Assembly (NCBI GenBank): GCA_003013855.2
Contig: PVNU02004155.1
Span: 1,116,001 to 1,180,000 of the forward strand
Source: Liriodendron chinense
Taxonomy: Eukaryota; Streptophyta; Magnoliopsida; Magnoliales; Magnoliaceae
Reading direction: 5' to 3'
Length of the DNA: 64,000 bases
Position 1 is the first letter of the stretch. Each line of letters starts with the position of its first letter. Below the pieces are notes generated by a model that saw only the letters and a program-made list of their open reading frames with translations, did no database searches and had not been told where the DNA came from. A program made the position numbers and the translations under genes. Below are positions 11,101 to 24,923 of this stretch, one piece after another.

Positions 11101-12489
11101 CAAAGAACTCCCTGAGTAGAGTTCCACGGCATCATCTTCAGAATCTTGAAGTTGAACTGTAGGCTCAGTTGCGTGTTGGCCCTTGAGAGGGAATCAACGG
11201 CCACATTTTTCGATTTTTTGGAGCGGCTAGAAGAAACCATCCGGCACGGCATCTTTCCAGTTTACTATTACCACTCAAGCCATGTTTGCATGAGTTGGTC
11301 CTTTTTTGGTCATAGAGTACTATCATCACTTAAGAAAATTATTAGTTTCATGCACAGTTTGAAGTCTCTACCAATAACTTGGATATGGAGTAATACCCCT
11401 ATGTTTACTTAAACATCATTTCCAAATTGGTGTCTAGAAGCATTTCCAAATGGGCGTCTAGAAGCATTTACAAATGCGAATTTGCTCCACGAGGATAACG
11501 AGTCTTTAAGAGAGTTTCATGTCCTGTGACAGCTACAGCTGAGACTAAGATCAAAACTCTACTAGTACTTGGAACTGAACACTTGCTTGTCTCACTTGCT
11601 TGTCTCTGTCACGTGAGTTCTCACTAACCCCAATCATCTTGCACCCAACTCGCGAGTGAACATGAAATAATCCTGTGCCCACTTCCATATCACATATCAC
11701 ACATGAATTGGGGCCATCCCGAGACCTAAGAAAGGTACAGCTCCGTACATGAAGATGGTGAGTCAGGTAACTGGGTGAGTCACTGACTGTGGGCCCACTT
11801 TTATGAATGTATTGTATATTCATTCCGTCCATCGGTTTTTAAAGCTCATTTCGGGGAATGATACAAAAATGAAGCAAATCCAAATATGAAGTGGACCGCA
11901 CTACATGAAACATTAGTCATTGAACGCTCACCATTAAAAAGGTTCCTAGTGTTCACCATAAGCTGTTCCACTGGACTCACATAATCTGCGCCTGTGATCC
12001 AGACCGTTGGTCTAATGGGCCCCTCTCAAAAAAGTTCCCAGCTTTTTCAAATTTGAAATGGTGTTCTGAAGAACCATATGTTTCTAGTCTACAAGTTGAT
12101 CTTCAATCTCGAGGAGTGTGCATATCCTTGGCCATGTGCACACAGCCCCAGCTGTAGCTGAGAAAATCTTTGCTGACGATTTTGGTCCAAAAACTCCAAG
12201 AAAATACATGAATGCAAAACCCATTTGCCACTAATCGGTTGCATGCATACCTGAGGCCCATCCATTACAGGCATCTCCATGTCGATCTGATCCATCGAAG
12301 TGGGCCCCACCAAGGTGGAGGTTACCCCAAGGTTAGTCAGCATCATCTTCGGTTGACTCGATTGTCATCAACAACCAGTATGCTCAGCTGCTTCTTGAGG
12401 GTCACCCCACTCAGTCCTTTGGTTTGGCCCATTTTTTGATAGATAGTGGCCCATTGGCATCAACAGCCATATTCTTTGATTTTTTTGAG
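11101..12489. other. Two related segments (local duplication) and a MITE scrap
   Basis: The stretch 11170-11400 (AACGGCCACATTTTTCGATT..GGCACGGCATCTTTCCAG..CCACTCAAGCC..) has a diverged second copy. That copy starts at about 12440, is interrupted by the solo LTR at 12495, and resumes at 15531 (CGGCATCTTTCCATG..CCACCCAAGCC). Around 11785-12010 is part of a fold-back MITE (CCGTCCATCGG..GGACCGCACTA). I do not recognise a gene; the duplicated stretch might be a pseudogene. Confidence 0.5.
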
Positions 12490-12494
12490 CTAAT

Positions 12495-14623
12495 TGTAAC
12501 GCCCCGAAATTTCGACTCTCGTGGACAAGATGATGGGTCGAGCTTCCGGGTGTTAACTCATGTGTGTCAGGGTTACGTTTCCATACACTTACCTGTAATT
12601 TCATACATTCATGGCATACATAGCATAATGACGGAAATTTAAGTTCTTATTCCATAATTATTCTATTCTAAGTTCTAAATCAACGTAATAAAACATGTTT
12701 AACCAAACATTTCCACTTATTATCTCTATGAGAGACTTATTACATGTTCAAAAGAAAAAAAAAAAATCTACTCTACAAAAATAATAAACGTATTCCATCT
12801 TCAAGCCGCTTCGATTTCATCGTCCGTCACTTGCTGCCACGAGCCTTCGAGCACCTCATCTTAATGTTCGATTCTCTTACTGGATCTTCACCTGGATTAT
12901 CTGAGGTGTGGTTGGATAGCGTTAAATGCTATCATAGTGGGGAATATTTCTCCAAGACAGTCATGATAATAATAATGGCACAGAGTAAATATAGAGTAAA
13001 CGCAAGCAAGATATTATCATTCAATCAAATCAAAACAACCCAATACAAGATCTTTATTAATGCAATGCATGACATGCATGCTCTGGCTAAGGCACCCTGA
13101 CCAGATGAGACGGGACTTATTCCAACTCTTCTCACCAGCCACTAGTCACCAGAGTCCACGATGAAGCGGGTAATTCCACAACTTCATGTCAACAAACTCA
13201 GCCAATGGAGGTGATGGCCACCCATCCCCCTACCACAAGCTAGCGCCGTAGCGCCCGCAGGGCTGACCCACCAAGTCGGGTCCAGTGAATGCATGATTAG
13301 TTTCATATTTAGTTAAGTAGTTTAACATCCAGCCAATTTAATGATGTTAATGACTAATGATCACTCCTTACACCAATTAGTTTAAGGAAGCTCAAGGTCA
13401 CTATGGGGGGCTCGTTACCCAGCATAGGCCGACAACTCAGGCTTAATGGCCCATACCACCAACCCTGGCTCATGAAACTTCTCGTATTCATCAAGCTCAT
13501 TCATCAAAAGGTCCACTGCATGTAACATATCAAATGAGGATCCCTTGGCACGTATCCAACAATGCACACGGTGGTGCCCAATTCAACATCATGGCATATA
13601 ATATCAACATCACATACACGGTAATGCCAACTTAATTCTTAACAATATGGCCCATATGGGCTTTATCTCTTTACATCAACGGTTACATTAGTATGGGGTT
13701 AAGGGGTGTTCATTAATGTAACATTCATGTACAATGTCTCATAGCAAACAATACATCAATCGTCATAAGCAGGTGACTACGTAAACTGAGCATGGTCTCC
13801 ACATAAGTATGTACATTATCATAATTTCTTCTCCAACCACTTAAGCATGGTTCATACAGCAAAATTCGACATACACAATAAGGAACACCATATAAATCAT
13901 ATTCACATGAAGAGATTTCAACAAACACAATTTCAAGAAATCATATAACAAAAACTCAAATTTTTAATCATAAAATCAACATATAATTTGATATTATCGT
14001 AGATGGGCTTAAAGGAAATCCCCACCTTTGAGATTTGATGATTTGAAACGCAATTAGAACCGTGAAACCCTTCTTTAATCCAAACCTAGGAAAGTTAATG
14101 ACAAATATAAGATTAAGACGTAGAGTTGTATAGTTTCTATGGCTATGATCAACTAGGGCTAGATCTATACTTAAAACTAGGGTCTAGATTAGATTTAAGA
14201 ATTTAATAACATGCTAAAATGGCTTACCTCTCTCATCAGCGACTCGTCTCGAGATCTCAGCCGAGTCGACTCACTTGGCCCAACCCAATCCTCTCTCTCT
14301 CTTTCCTTCTCTTTCTTCTTCTTCTTTCTTCTTTCTCTTTTATGGTAGATGGGACTCACACGATGGCTATAAATAGGATCTGGAACGTCCATGCAGAGTG
14401 CATCCTCAGATGATCTGAATCTTGATTTCTAGGGTTAAAATCAATGAGTTAGAGTGGGCCACACAACTGACAAAAGATTGCAATATTTGGACGGACCGAT
14501 TTTTGGTGAGGTACTAACCTGATGGATGGCTTAGATCCAAGAAAGGGGCCCAGCTGGTGGACGGTGTAGAGACGTGGGGGTGGCAGCGAACGCTGCTGTC
14601 ACAGCGGGCAGATGAGGAAGACG

Positions 14624-14667
<44 letters not shown>

Positions 14668-15525
14668 CTCTCTTCACGATCTCTCTCTCTCTTTCTCTCA
14701 CGGTCTCTCTATCTCTCTCTCTGGTGTTTCTGGAAGGAGGGAAGGAAGACGGATGGGGGGTTTATAGCTTACGTAAGTCGGTGGGAGGAGATTCGGTTTT
14801 GGCGTTGGCACCGCCTGGCACACACCCCGTCTGATTTTTTTTGCACTTTATTGACCAGGGACCGTAGGAGGGCTTGGTGGGGTCTACAAGGAGCTATGGG
14901 TGAAGTTTGGAGTGCCCATGCAAAGCGGTGGGCCCGATCTTGATAAATCTTCATTTGAACGGTGGTTTGGATCGGATTGCACAAGCGACGGATGACAACA
15001 AAACTTTGAATGACTAGGTTTCGGTGGGTCGCTGACCTAATGGACGGGTTGGATTTCGAAGTGGGGTCCAAATGATGGACGGTGTGGAGTTCACGGACGG
15101 CCAGCATCCAACGCTGTTACAGCGAAGAAAACGGAGAAGAAGACTCGTAATGGAGAAGGAAATTTTCTTCGTACACACGCCTAACTTATGCTGCCCTCAC
15201 AGGTGGGGTCTACTTCAGGTGGATCGGAATCATTTCCTCCGTTCAATAAGTCGGCATCATCATTTTAACCATTGAAAACAAAATTGAGGCAGATCCGAGT
15301 TAAGGTGGGCCACTTATGATCAAATTTCTGATTAGGGCATTTGCACAATGATCGGGGATCTGATTTTCGACATGTACGGTTAATTTGTTTTAAATAGGCC
15401 ATACACTAAGTTTAGGGTAAAAAATGATTGTGGGAAATGGGTTATTTAAATGGTGGGGTTTTAGTAGTGGCATAAAAAAATACCAAAAAATACGAAAAAA
15501 ATACAGGAAAATACGGGGTGTTACA
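12495..15525. mobile_element. Solo LTR, 3031 bp (TGTAACGCCCC...GGGGTGTTACA)
   Basis: Starts TGTAACGCCCCGAAATTTCG and ends ATACGGGGTGTTACA, with the TG...CA ends and inverted terminal bases typical of this LTR class. A perfect 5-bp target duplication CTAAT lies at 12490-12494 and 15526-15530. No coding domains. It shares a central stretch (AAGGTCACTATGGGGGGCTC near 13395, AGCATAGGCCGAC) with the second solo LTR at 20102-22399. It contains a (TC)n run and a partly duplicated stretch (14520-14610 against 15035-15125). Orientation and superfamily not determined. Confidence 0.85.
14627..14664. repeat. (TC)19 microsatellite
   Basis: Pure TC dinucleotides inside the solo LTR, followed by more broken CT-rich sequence to about 14722. 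Confidence 0.95.
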
Positions 15526-15530
15526 CTAAT

Positions 15531-15762
15531 AGAAAACTCATCCCAAACGGCATCTTTCCATGTTAGTACTACCACCCAAGCCCTGCATGCATAGCAAACA
15601 TGTTGGTTCTTTTTGGATGGACGACTCTACAAAGAAATAACCAAATAGAGTACTATTATTAGTTAAGAAAACAGTTTTATGCCGGGATATCATATGGCAG
15701 CAGGCTGAAAGAAATGTTGCAGAGTAATTGCATCAAAAATTTTAAAATGATAGCTAAGGTCA
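15531..15762. other. Right half of the duplicated local segment
   Basis: Continues the copy interrupted by the solo LTR (see 11101-12489). No gene recognised. Confidence 0.5.
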
Positions 15763-15895
15763 TTAATACTGATTTATTTCACCACACCCCCACACACACT
15801 CATGCACTCAAACCACAATTGGATTTCACCACAAGGGGAACCCGAACCCATAACCTCATGTTGAAACTCTTGTTAGTCTACCACCGAAGCATGAG
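15763..15895 (-). mobile_element. tRNA-derived SINE, minus strand
   Basis: On the minus strand the head has GCTTCGGTGGTAG (box A-like) and GGTTATGGGTTCGGGTTCCC (box B), then a GT-rich body GAGTGTGTGTGGGGGTG, the same architecture and wording as the SINE at 101-223. Flanks TAAGGTCA (15755-15762) and TAAGGACA (15896-15903) fit a short target duplication with one mismatch. Confidence 0.7.
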
Positions 15896-16237
15896 TAAGG
15901 ACACCTCTGAAGACTCATAAGTAAAATTGTCCATAACTACTCTGGTTTTATAGGGCACAGGCAACCTAAGTATATAGTACATGCATGTGCATATATGTAA
16001 TATTGTTTTCTTTGTTATTGTCATCTTAGCGTTTCTTCTATTATGCTGGAGTTGGCTTAAATTAATGATAGATTTGGCAAAAAATGTATGATCCACTACT
16101 CATCAAAACATCTTGTTATACCAAGTCTGTTGAAACCCAACACAGTGGTTCACATGTTTACCTATATTACCCAAGAAAAAAGACAGGAAAGAGAAGTAGT
16201 TATTTTATTATCTAAAATTCAATTTTACGATTAATTT

Positions 16238-18205
<1,968 letters not shown>

Positions 18206-18221
18206 TTTTTTGGGGGGATAG

Positions 18222-19882
18222 TGTTGGGATTGGACGCCTCTACTCTTCACGCATGAAGTCCACTGACCGGTCGGCCGATCAGTCGGTCACATTGGATCAA
18301 GGTATCAGTATACTGCTGGATAGTTTTTGGGCCATCCGGCTGGCTGATGGGGGTGTCCGACCGATCGGCCGACCGGTTGGCAGTTTCCTTTTTGGACTGG
18401 GTTTCTTGCGTGGTTTGTTGCGCAAGGAGTTTCTAATTTCAATTTTTCCCTATTTAAGGGAATGTAATCCGAGATTAGGGTTGCCGCCTATGGGCCAAGG
18501 GATTGAGAGAGTTCTAAGGTGAGAGAAAGAGCTAAGAGGAAGCTTGGAATTGTCTGGGTTGAGGGAAAGGGCTGTGTTTGTCCGTCTTATGTGAGAATTA
18601 GCTTTAGGTAGCTTGGGATTTCTCTTGTGGACTGTGATCCGGGTTGTGTTTCTTTTATCTCTTGTAACTTTTGATATCATAGTGGATTTGTGTCGCTTTG
18701 TGCCTGTGGTCTTTTACTCAGTGGGGGGTTTTTCCACGTAAAATTAGATTGTCTTCTTGTGTATGATGATTTGCTTATTGATTGCCATTGTGATGTGTTC
18801 CTCGCTGCTTTGATTGCTTTCGTTGCGGGGCTCCTAACCCCAACAAGTGGTATCAGAGCTAAAAGTTGGAAGGAGGTAGAGAGAATCTAAGGCGAGGCAT
18901 CAATGGCGTCTTCTAGCATGAGATTCGACGTGGAGAATGATTCCATAAAAAAAAAAGGAAAAACGATTGGTATCTATGAAAGAAGTAGAGTGGAAGAAGG
19001 TGGATCGATACACCAATATCACAATCAAGTTTGTCGAGTGCGATCGAGTTTGATCGGGAACACAATTCATGGTGAAGCTGTGGGATCGGCAGCAGGATCC
19101 ACAGTTGCTTGTGTGTGACATGTGTTCAAGGGCCACATGAGCGAGCAGGTGGTGAAGGTGCAAGGATAAAGTCGATGAGGCATGAGAAGTGGTGAGCTAT
19201 GATGATGACAAAGTAGAGATTGAAGATGGTGCATGGCAAGGTGTTGCATGAAGATTAGAGTCGAGGTGGAGTTTGTTGGGATTGGACGCCTCTACTCTTC
19301 ACGCATGAAGACCACTTACTGGTCGGCCGATCGGTCAGTCACGTTGGATCAAGGTAGCAGTGTACTGCTGGACAATTTTCGGGCCATCCGGCCGGCCAGT
19401 GGGGGTGTCCGACTGGTCGGCAGTTTCCTTTTTGGACTAGATTTCTTGCTCGGTTTGTTGCACAATGAGTTTTTAATTCCAATTTTTCTCTATTTAAGGG
19501 GATGTAATCCGAGATTAGGATTGTCGCATATGGGCCAAGGGATTAGGAGAGTTCTAGAGTGAGAGAGAGCTAAGAGGAATCTTGAAATTCTCTGGGTTGA
19601 GGGAAATGGTTGTGTTTGTCCTTCTCATATGAGAATTAGCTTTCGGTAGCTTGGGATTTCTCTTGTGAGATGTGATCCGGGTTGTGTTTCTTCTATCTCT
19701 TGTAACTTCTGATATCATAGTGGATTTGTGTCACTTTGTGTCGTAGTTTTTTACCCGTGAGGGGTTTTTCCACGTAAAAATCGGATTGTCTTCTTGTGTG
19801 TGATGATTTACTTGTTGATTGCCATTGTGATGTGTTCCTCGCTACTTTGATTGCTTCCGCTGCGAGGCTCCTAACCCCAACA
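18222..19882 (+). mobile_element. Copia-type LTR retrotransposon, large internal deletion (1.66 kb)
   Basis: 5' LTR 18222-18845 (624 bp) and 3' LTR 19274-19882 (609 bp) both start TGTTGGGATTGGACGCCTC and end CTCCTAACCCCAACA. The primer binding site TGGTATCAGAGCT (18848-18860) follows the 5' LTR. A purine-rich GAGGTGGAGTT precedes the 3' LTR. The internal region is 428 bp, with an ATG at 18903 that opens like a copia gag (MASSSMRFDVEN) and soon becomes unrelated. Target duplication GATAG / GTTAG (18217-18221, 19883-19887) has one mismatch. LTRs carry clusters of GACCGGTCGG-like motifs. Non-autonomous. Confidence 0.9.
18848..18860 (+). promoter_or_regulatory. Primer binding site (initiator tRNA-Met)
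   Basis: TGGTATCAGAGCT, two bases behind the 5' LTR, is a standard plant copia primer binding site. Confidence 0.9.
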
Positions 19883-19887
19883 GTTAG

Positions 19888-20096
19888 TACACACACCCCA
19901 CTGTTAATCAGTCACACTGCAATTTTTTTGGAAGTCGTGAAGTTGCAGCATCATATTTTGAATTATCTACCTCATTTTTGGTCTCATGCCATAAAATAAT
20001 CTGGAAAAAAGATGGACGGAGTGGATTTCTCAAAAGCATCACAGTGGGCCCCACCTAGCTTCTCAAAGGCGAAATGCATGGTTAGAGTTTCACATG
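19888..20096. other. MITE scrap beside the solo LTR
   Basis: Contains a right-arm-like stretch of the GTGGGCCCCAC fold-back family (ATGGACGGAGTGGATTTC..CATCACAGTGGGCCCCACC, about 20011-20056). No partner arm was found on the left. Confidence 0.45.
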
Positions 20097-20101
20097 AAGG
20101 T

Positions 20102-22399
20102 TGTAACGCCCCAAATTTCAGAAGTCGAGCATGACCTCAACCCTTGAGATTTCGGGTGTTCACTATGCTCATGCGGAAGCGTGATTAATGCATTTATGAT
20201 TGATAGTATCATGTCGCAAGTTTAAGACTAAATAAACATTAAAGTAAGGACAAAAGATAAGTGCATACCTGGTCCATCATTTACAAATTTACATTATCAT
20301 CCAAAATAAGGGGGCCCACGCAACAGGAAGCCCTAAAATACAAGTTCAAAAGAATTGGGCCATTATACATCTAGTCATCAAACGGCCCCAAAACACCAAC
20401 TATAAGATGCCATTGCATCTTATTCTCGGCCATCCGAGAATTGAAAGTAACTGACGTCTTCTACAAAGTCTTCTAACTCATCTTGAAAGACGTCATCATC
20501 TAGAGTACATGTTTCTACATTAGAGTCTGGTTGATATTTTCAAAACACCATCCAGGATTGAGGGGGTGAGTAATCAACTCAATGCTACTATAATTCTAAG
20601 TTCAACAATTTATCAAGTATACAAGAATCAGGCATAGGTAATGAGCAAACAAAACATACAAGAATCCTAGACTAGTTGTATTAATGCATGAATGTTATGA
20701 ATTCGCACACAAAGCATGTCCCGGGCAATCACAACAAAATCAAGATTGATACATTAGTCCTTCCAACTATAACTCAGATACACATAATGCAATTATGAAG
20801 GCTATCACCAATGCCCTGGCCTTTCGATCAGTCAGACAGTCACCGAGATTGCCGATGACATGTATGCATGTTTAGTTCGGCCTTTATTAATATAAATTTC
20901 ATTCAGCAAGATTGGTGATGCTGAATTACTAATGTCATACAGTAGGTCCTGAACAGGACCACCTGGCTCCCGACGGTGCGATTGTCTATCATCTCCAGAA
21001 GCCCACGAATCCCTTCGCCAACTTCTAATACATTTAGAATAAAAGAACATTCTATTCAAATAAGTACATCAGCTATTTCAGATTTACCCAAAACAGACCG
21101 GCGTCCTCACAATAGCTTATGGTCACTACGGGGAGGCTCAATGCCACAGCGTAGGCCGACGGCACGCACACGGTGTCCCATACTACCATGCCCGGCCCAA
21201 GGAGATTTCATAGGATCATGTCGCACATACGTTTATCATTGGACACTTCATTTAATAACATTAGTATTTCAGATTCTGGAAGAGTCATTCAATATAATCT
21301 ATCTACCACACAACATTTCTTGGCTTTGGATATGTCCGTTTGATACAGGGAGAACATTGACCAAACTGGCATTGGGCACAAACGACCCTGTGTAGTCCAG
21401 ACTACTGTCGATCGATCAAGTTCACCCCGTCAACCAGCCAATCCTGAATATCCTATCCAACTAGGATACCTACATTAATCGATTGGCTCCTTCACCCATG
21501 ACAAACAGTACATGTGCGATAACATAATATTATGCATATCATATACAAATTCCATCATCTCAATGAATTCCACAAATCAGTTATAACAGTTGAGTCATTT
21601 ACCCATTTCATCGAACACTAAAGCCATGAAACACACATGCATGTTATATAATGATACTGAGATAAACAATCAGATATAGAAATCCAAAGCCCTACACTAT
21701 GACTACAAGAATCATTGTCTAATACCCTGTAGGAATGATAAATAGAAGATTTGAAGTATAGCCCGCACCTTAAGGTCTAGGGTTCCACGTTCGTCCAATG
21801 GTCTAGGGTTAGGGTTGAGGAGAATCAGCTATTCCTACAAGAAACAAGGTTAGGATGAGATTTTCAGTCACAATCCTAGGATAGCTTAGAGTTGAAAGGT
21901 AGGATTCGACTCTTACCTCCAATCGCAACAAGAATCGCTCTAGGGACGGAATCGACTAAGCTACAACAACATCCTACTTCAAGAGGAAAGGAAGAAGGAC
22001 ATCTTCAATCTCCTTTCTTCTTCTTCTCTCAATTTCTCTCTCTTTCCCTCGATTTCTCCATCTTTCTCTCTCTTTCTCTCCCTCTTCCAAACCTGAAATT
22101 TCCCAATTCGATTTGGGGAAAATCTCAGCAATAGTTATATATAAAAGAAGGGAAATTAGTCCAAATGGCCTTATAAGAATTAGTTGCTAGTTTTATGACC
22201 CAGGTGAAGTAAATGTTTTATATCTATAGCCCTCCAGAAGGCTTATTTAAAGCAAGGGCCATAAATTTTACAGAATGTTAATAATCTAGTCCAATTTGTA
22301 CTGAACTAATCTTCCTTTTCTAGATTAGGGAATCCAATCAACTGAGATGTACGGTCATTCGTACGCTATTATCTGTACGAAAATTTACGGGACGTTACA
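20102..22399. mobile_element. Solo LTR, 2298 bp (TGTAACGCCCC...GGGACGTTACA)
   Basis: Starts TGTAACGCCCCAAATTTCAG and ends TTTACGGGACGTTACA. A perfect 5-bp target duplication AAGGT lies at 20097-20101 and 22400-22404. Central wording (GGTCACTACGGGGAGGCTC, GCGTAGGCCGACGG) matches the solo LTR at 12495-15525, so both come from one LTR family of differing length. No coding domains. It separates 20097 from array-bearing copy C. Confidence 0.85.
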
Positions 22400-22404
22400 A
22401 AGGT

Positions 22405-22925
22405 TTAAGAGGTGGGGCCCACATGATGGACACATCATACGTGGACTCCACATGATGGGTAGCAAACATTGATGGGCCCCACATAAAGGACAATTAGCAT
22501 TGATGGTAGGCCCCATGTAACAAATGACCTATATGAAGGTGGGCCCCACATAATGGACGGTCCTCGTCAAAGATAGGCTCCATATGATGGACGATCCTCG
22601 TCAAAGGTAGGCTCCATATGATGGACGATCCACATCCAACATCCAACATAACGGACAACCCAAATGTCTTCGAACATGAAAATAGTAGCCATCCATTCTT
22701 TTGTCATTTGGGGCATAGTCAATCTATGGTGAGATTTACCAAAACAACAGTTTGGATTGCTCTTATAAAGGAGTTGTTGTAATCTTTAAAAATGACTATT
22801 AACTATATGAATGAAAAAAAGTTCTTATTTGTACATTTTACGAAAAAATGCTTATTATAAATAAGAGCTTTTTTTTTTTTTTTTGAAATGTGATTTTACC
22901 AAATGGATTTATTGAAAACAAAAAT
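22405..22925. mobile_element. Array-bearing TIR transposon, copy C (truncated)
   Basis: A short 34-bp array (22410-22640, with one 39-bp unit duplicated at about 22560-22630) is followed by the conserved right part (ACCAAAACAACAGTTTGGAT, 22739-22758, and AATAAGAGCTTTTTTT). The left unique part is missing and the right TIR is eroded. Confidence 0.7.
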
Positions 22926-24923
22926 ATTTACTAATGAAAACATTAAAAAAAAATCAATATTGTTGATTCCTGACGGGTTGAGTTGAGTTTTTTGAGTTTT
23001 GTCAAGTCAATGATTTGTGTTTTTGTTAGTTTAGGTAATTATAGCTATGTTATTTTCCTCTCTATTGAACTAAATGTCACATTAATTTACAATGCATTGA
23101 AGAACCTTGGTCCCAACAATTGATGACTTGACTCAAAACTCATCTTGCTTAGCTCGGCTCAACAAGCTATCAAGCCAAATTACATGAATCCTGACCGTGA
23201 GAGTGGTTCAGTCTTAGATCTGCGTAACTGGTGAGATGACTGGATGACTTGTTCAACTTGACACAAATTTGAACAAGTCACCTGGTTAAAAATCATACAC
23301 ACAATAAGAAAATTCATGCATTTCGCTATCGCCAGTGATATTTTTGTTATGCAATCAATAGTACATGTACTAGATAAATAGTCATAATACTATCACAATG
23401 ATGATATTTAAGAAATTTGTAAAGAAAATTAAAATCATATGTAGAAGATTTTACCCTTTCAATTTCCTCTGATATTCCATTTATCACCAGATATATATAT
23501 ATATTTTTACCTTATGCATCCTAAATGTAAAATAATAGATATATTACATTAAAATTATAATTAACAAAAAAAAAAAAAAAAAACGTAGTATGTGAAAGTT
23601 CGTATGTGAACATGTATAATAATAAAGGTTAAAACTCATTACCTCCCTCATTTATTAAGAGCTCTTTTTTCTTTTATGAAGTACAGTCGAATTTTTTCAT
23701 CCTTTGAGCAGAGGAATATATAAAGAGATGGTAAGCAAAGCAACCAGTATTGTTGCATCATACAAAATGTCTTTATAATAGAAACAATACCATATGTGTG
23801 ATTTTGGGCCAATAAAGTTCATCAACTAGGTCTAATAATGGGCCCCACGCAGAAAGTAATGACTCGATCGAAAGTTCAACCCTGATTTGTAAATGCGATG
23901 GGTCTGTGTCCTCTCAAAGCTGAACCCAGCTTGACCTGGACCTAATTTCAAAATGGATTAAATTTTGGTCATATAAAATGAATCCCACCCAATCATGAAC
24001 CTAACACAAACCCAATAAAAAGTAGTTAATCAATCATGTGGGCCCATTTTTTTTTTATTACCCACCTACCATCACTGACAAGCTAAGTCATGTAAATTGT
24101 GGGCCCATTGTTGGCAAAAAAGATACTAAAAGTCACAATGATTTGACTATTATAACCATCTTATTATACTTATCCGATTTAAACCATCGATTGGCACATT
24201 CGCTACCAGTTAGATGGTCCATGGTCCAGATGGACTGCATAATTGGAAATAGTGGACACAAAAAGCTCACCCTCCAAAATGATTTCCTTAATAGAGCCCA
24301 CTTAAATCTGTATAAGCTTGATTTTTGGGTTCCACACCTAGCCTTTGGTTTGGCATCTAATGGTTGGAGTAGATTTCACATGCTCATAACTAGGGCCCTA
24401 TAAAATTCAAGGGTGGACATCTCTCCCTCAACTATTCCATTAGTGTGGTCCACCTGAATTGCATATCATCTTAATTTTTTGCTCTAGACCTAGAATGAGA
24501 TTACACATTTGATGATCGAAATGGATTTCACATACACATCACGGTGGGCCCTACTAAAAATCAAAGTTAGGCATCCCTCTCATCTAGACCTAGAAAGAAA
24601 TGACTTGTTTTTTTGTTAGAGTTGATTTTGATTTCTTGAAATTTAGTTGTAATTAGCACCATAATTATCAAGATTTGTTTGCATAGTGTATAATGTCTTT
24701 CTTTTGTAATTACATAGTTTTTGACATTTTAGTAGTAATGAAATTTGGTTCTCTCTTCTGAGTAGAAAGAGAGAAGATGATGATGATGAAGGAAAATGAA
24801 GGAGAATCCCTTGGCATTGATCGGCACTTGTGGATCATCTAACCTTGGACCCTGGACCCACTTGCCTGGGCCCAGCCCATTTACAAATGGGAACTTCAAT
24901 TTCAGATCCAAGATCACACATTG
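22926..24923. other. Intergenic sequence with decayed repeats, no gene recognised
   Basis: 23000-23280 iterates GACTTG/GACTCA-like motifs. An A19 tract lies near 23564-23582. 24040-24560 contains several GTGGGCCC-type blocks (24045, 24099, 24543) typical of MITE debris. No open frame with a recognisable domain; TE-debris peptides only. Confidence 0.4.

Noticed and set aside
14557..14943. 128-codon open frame across a (TC)n tract
   Set aside because: Driven by the microsatellite (SLSLSLSL run) inside a solo LTR.
20976..21395. 139-codon + strand open frame with TARTRCPILPCPAQ
   Set aside because: It lies inside the 2.3-kb solo LTR and no domain is recognisable; chance frame.
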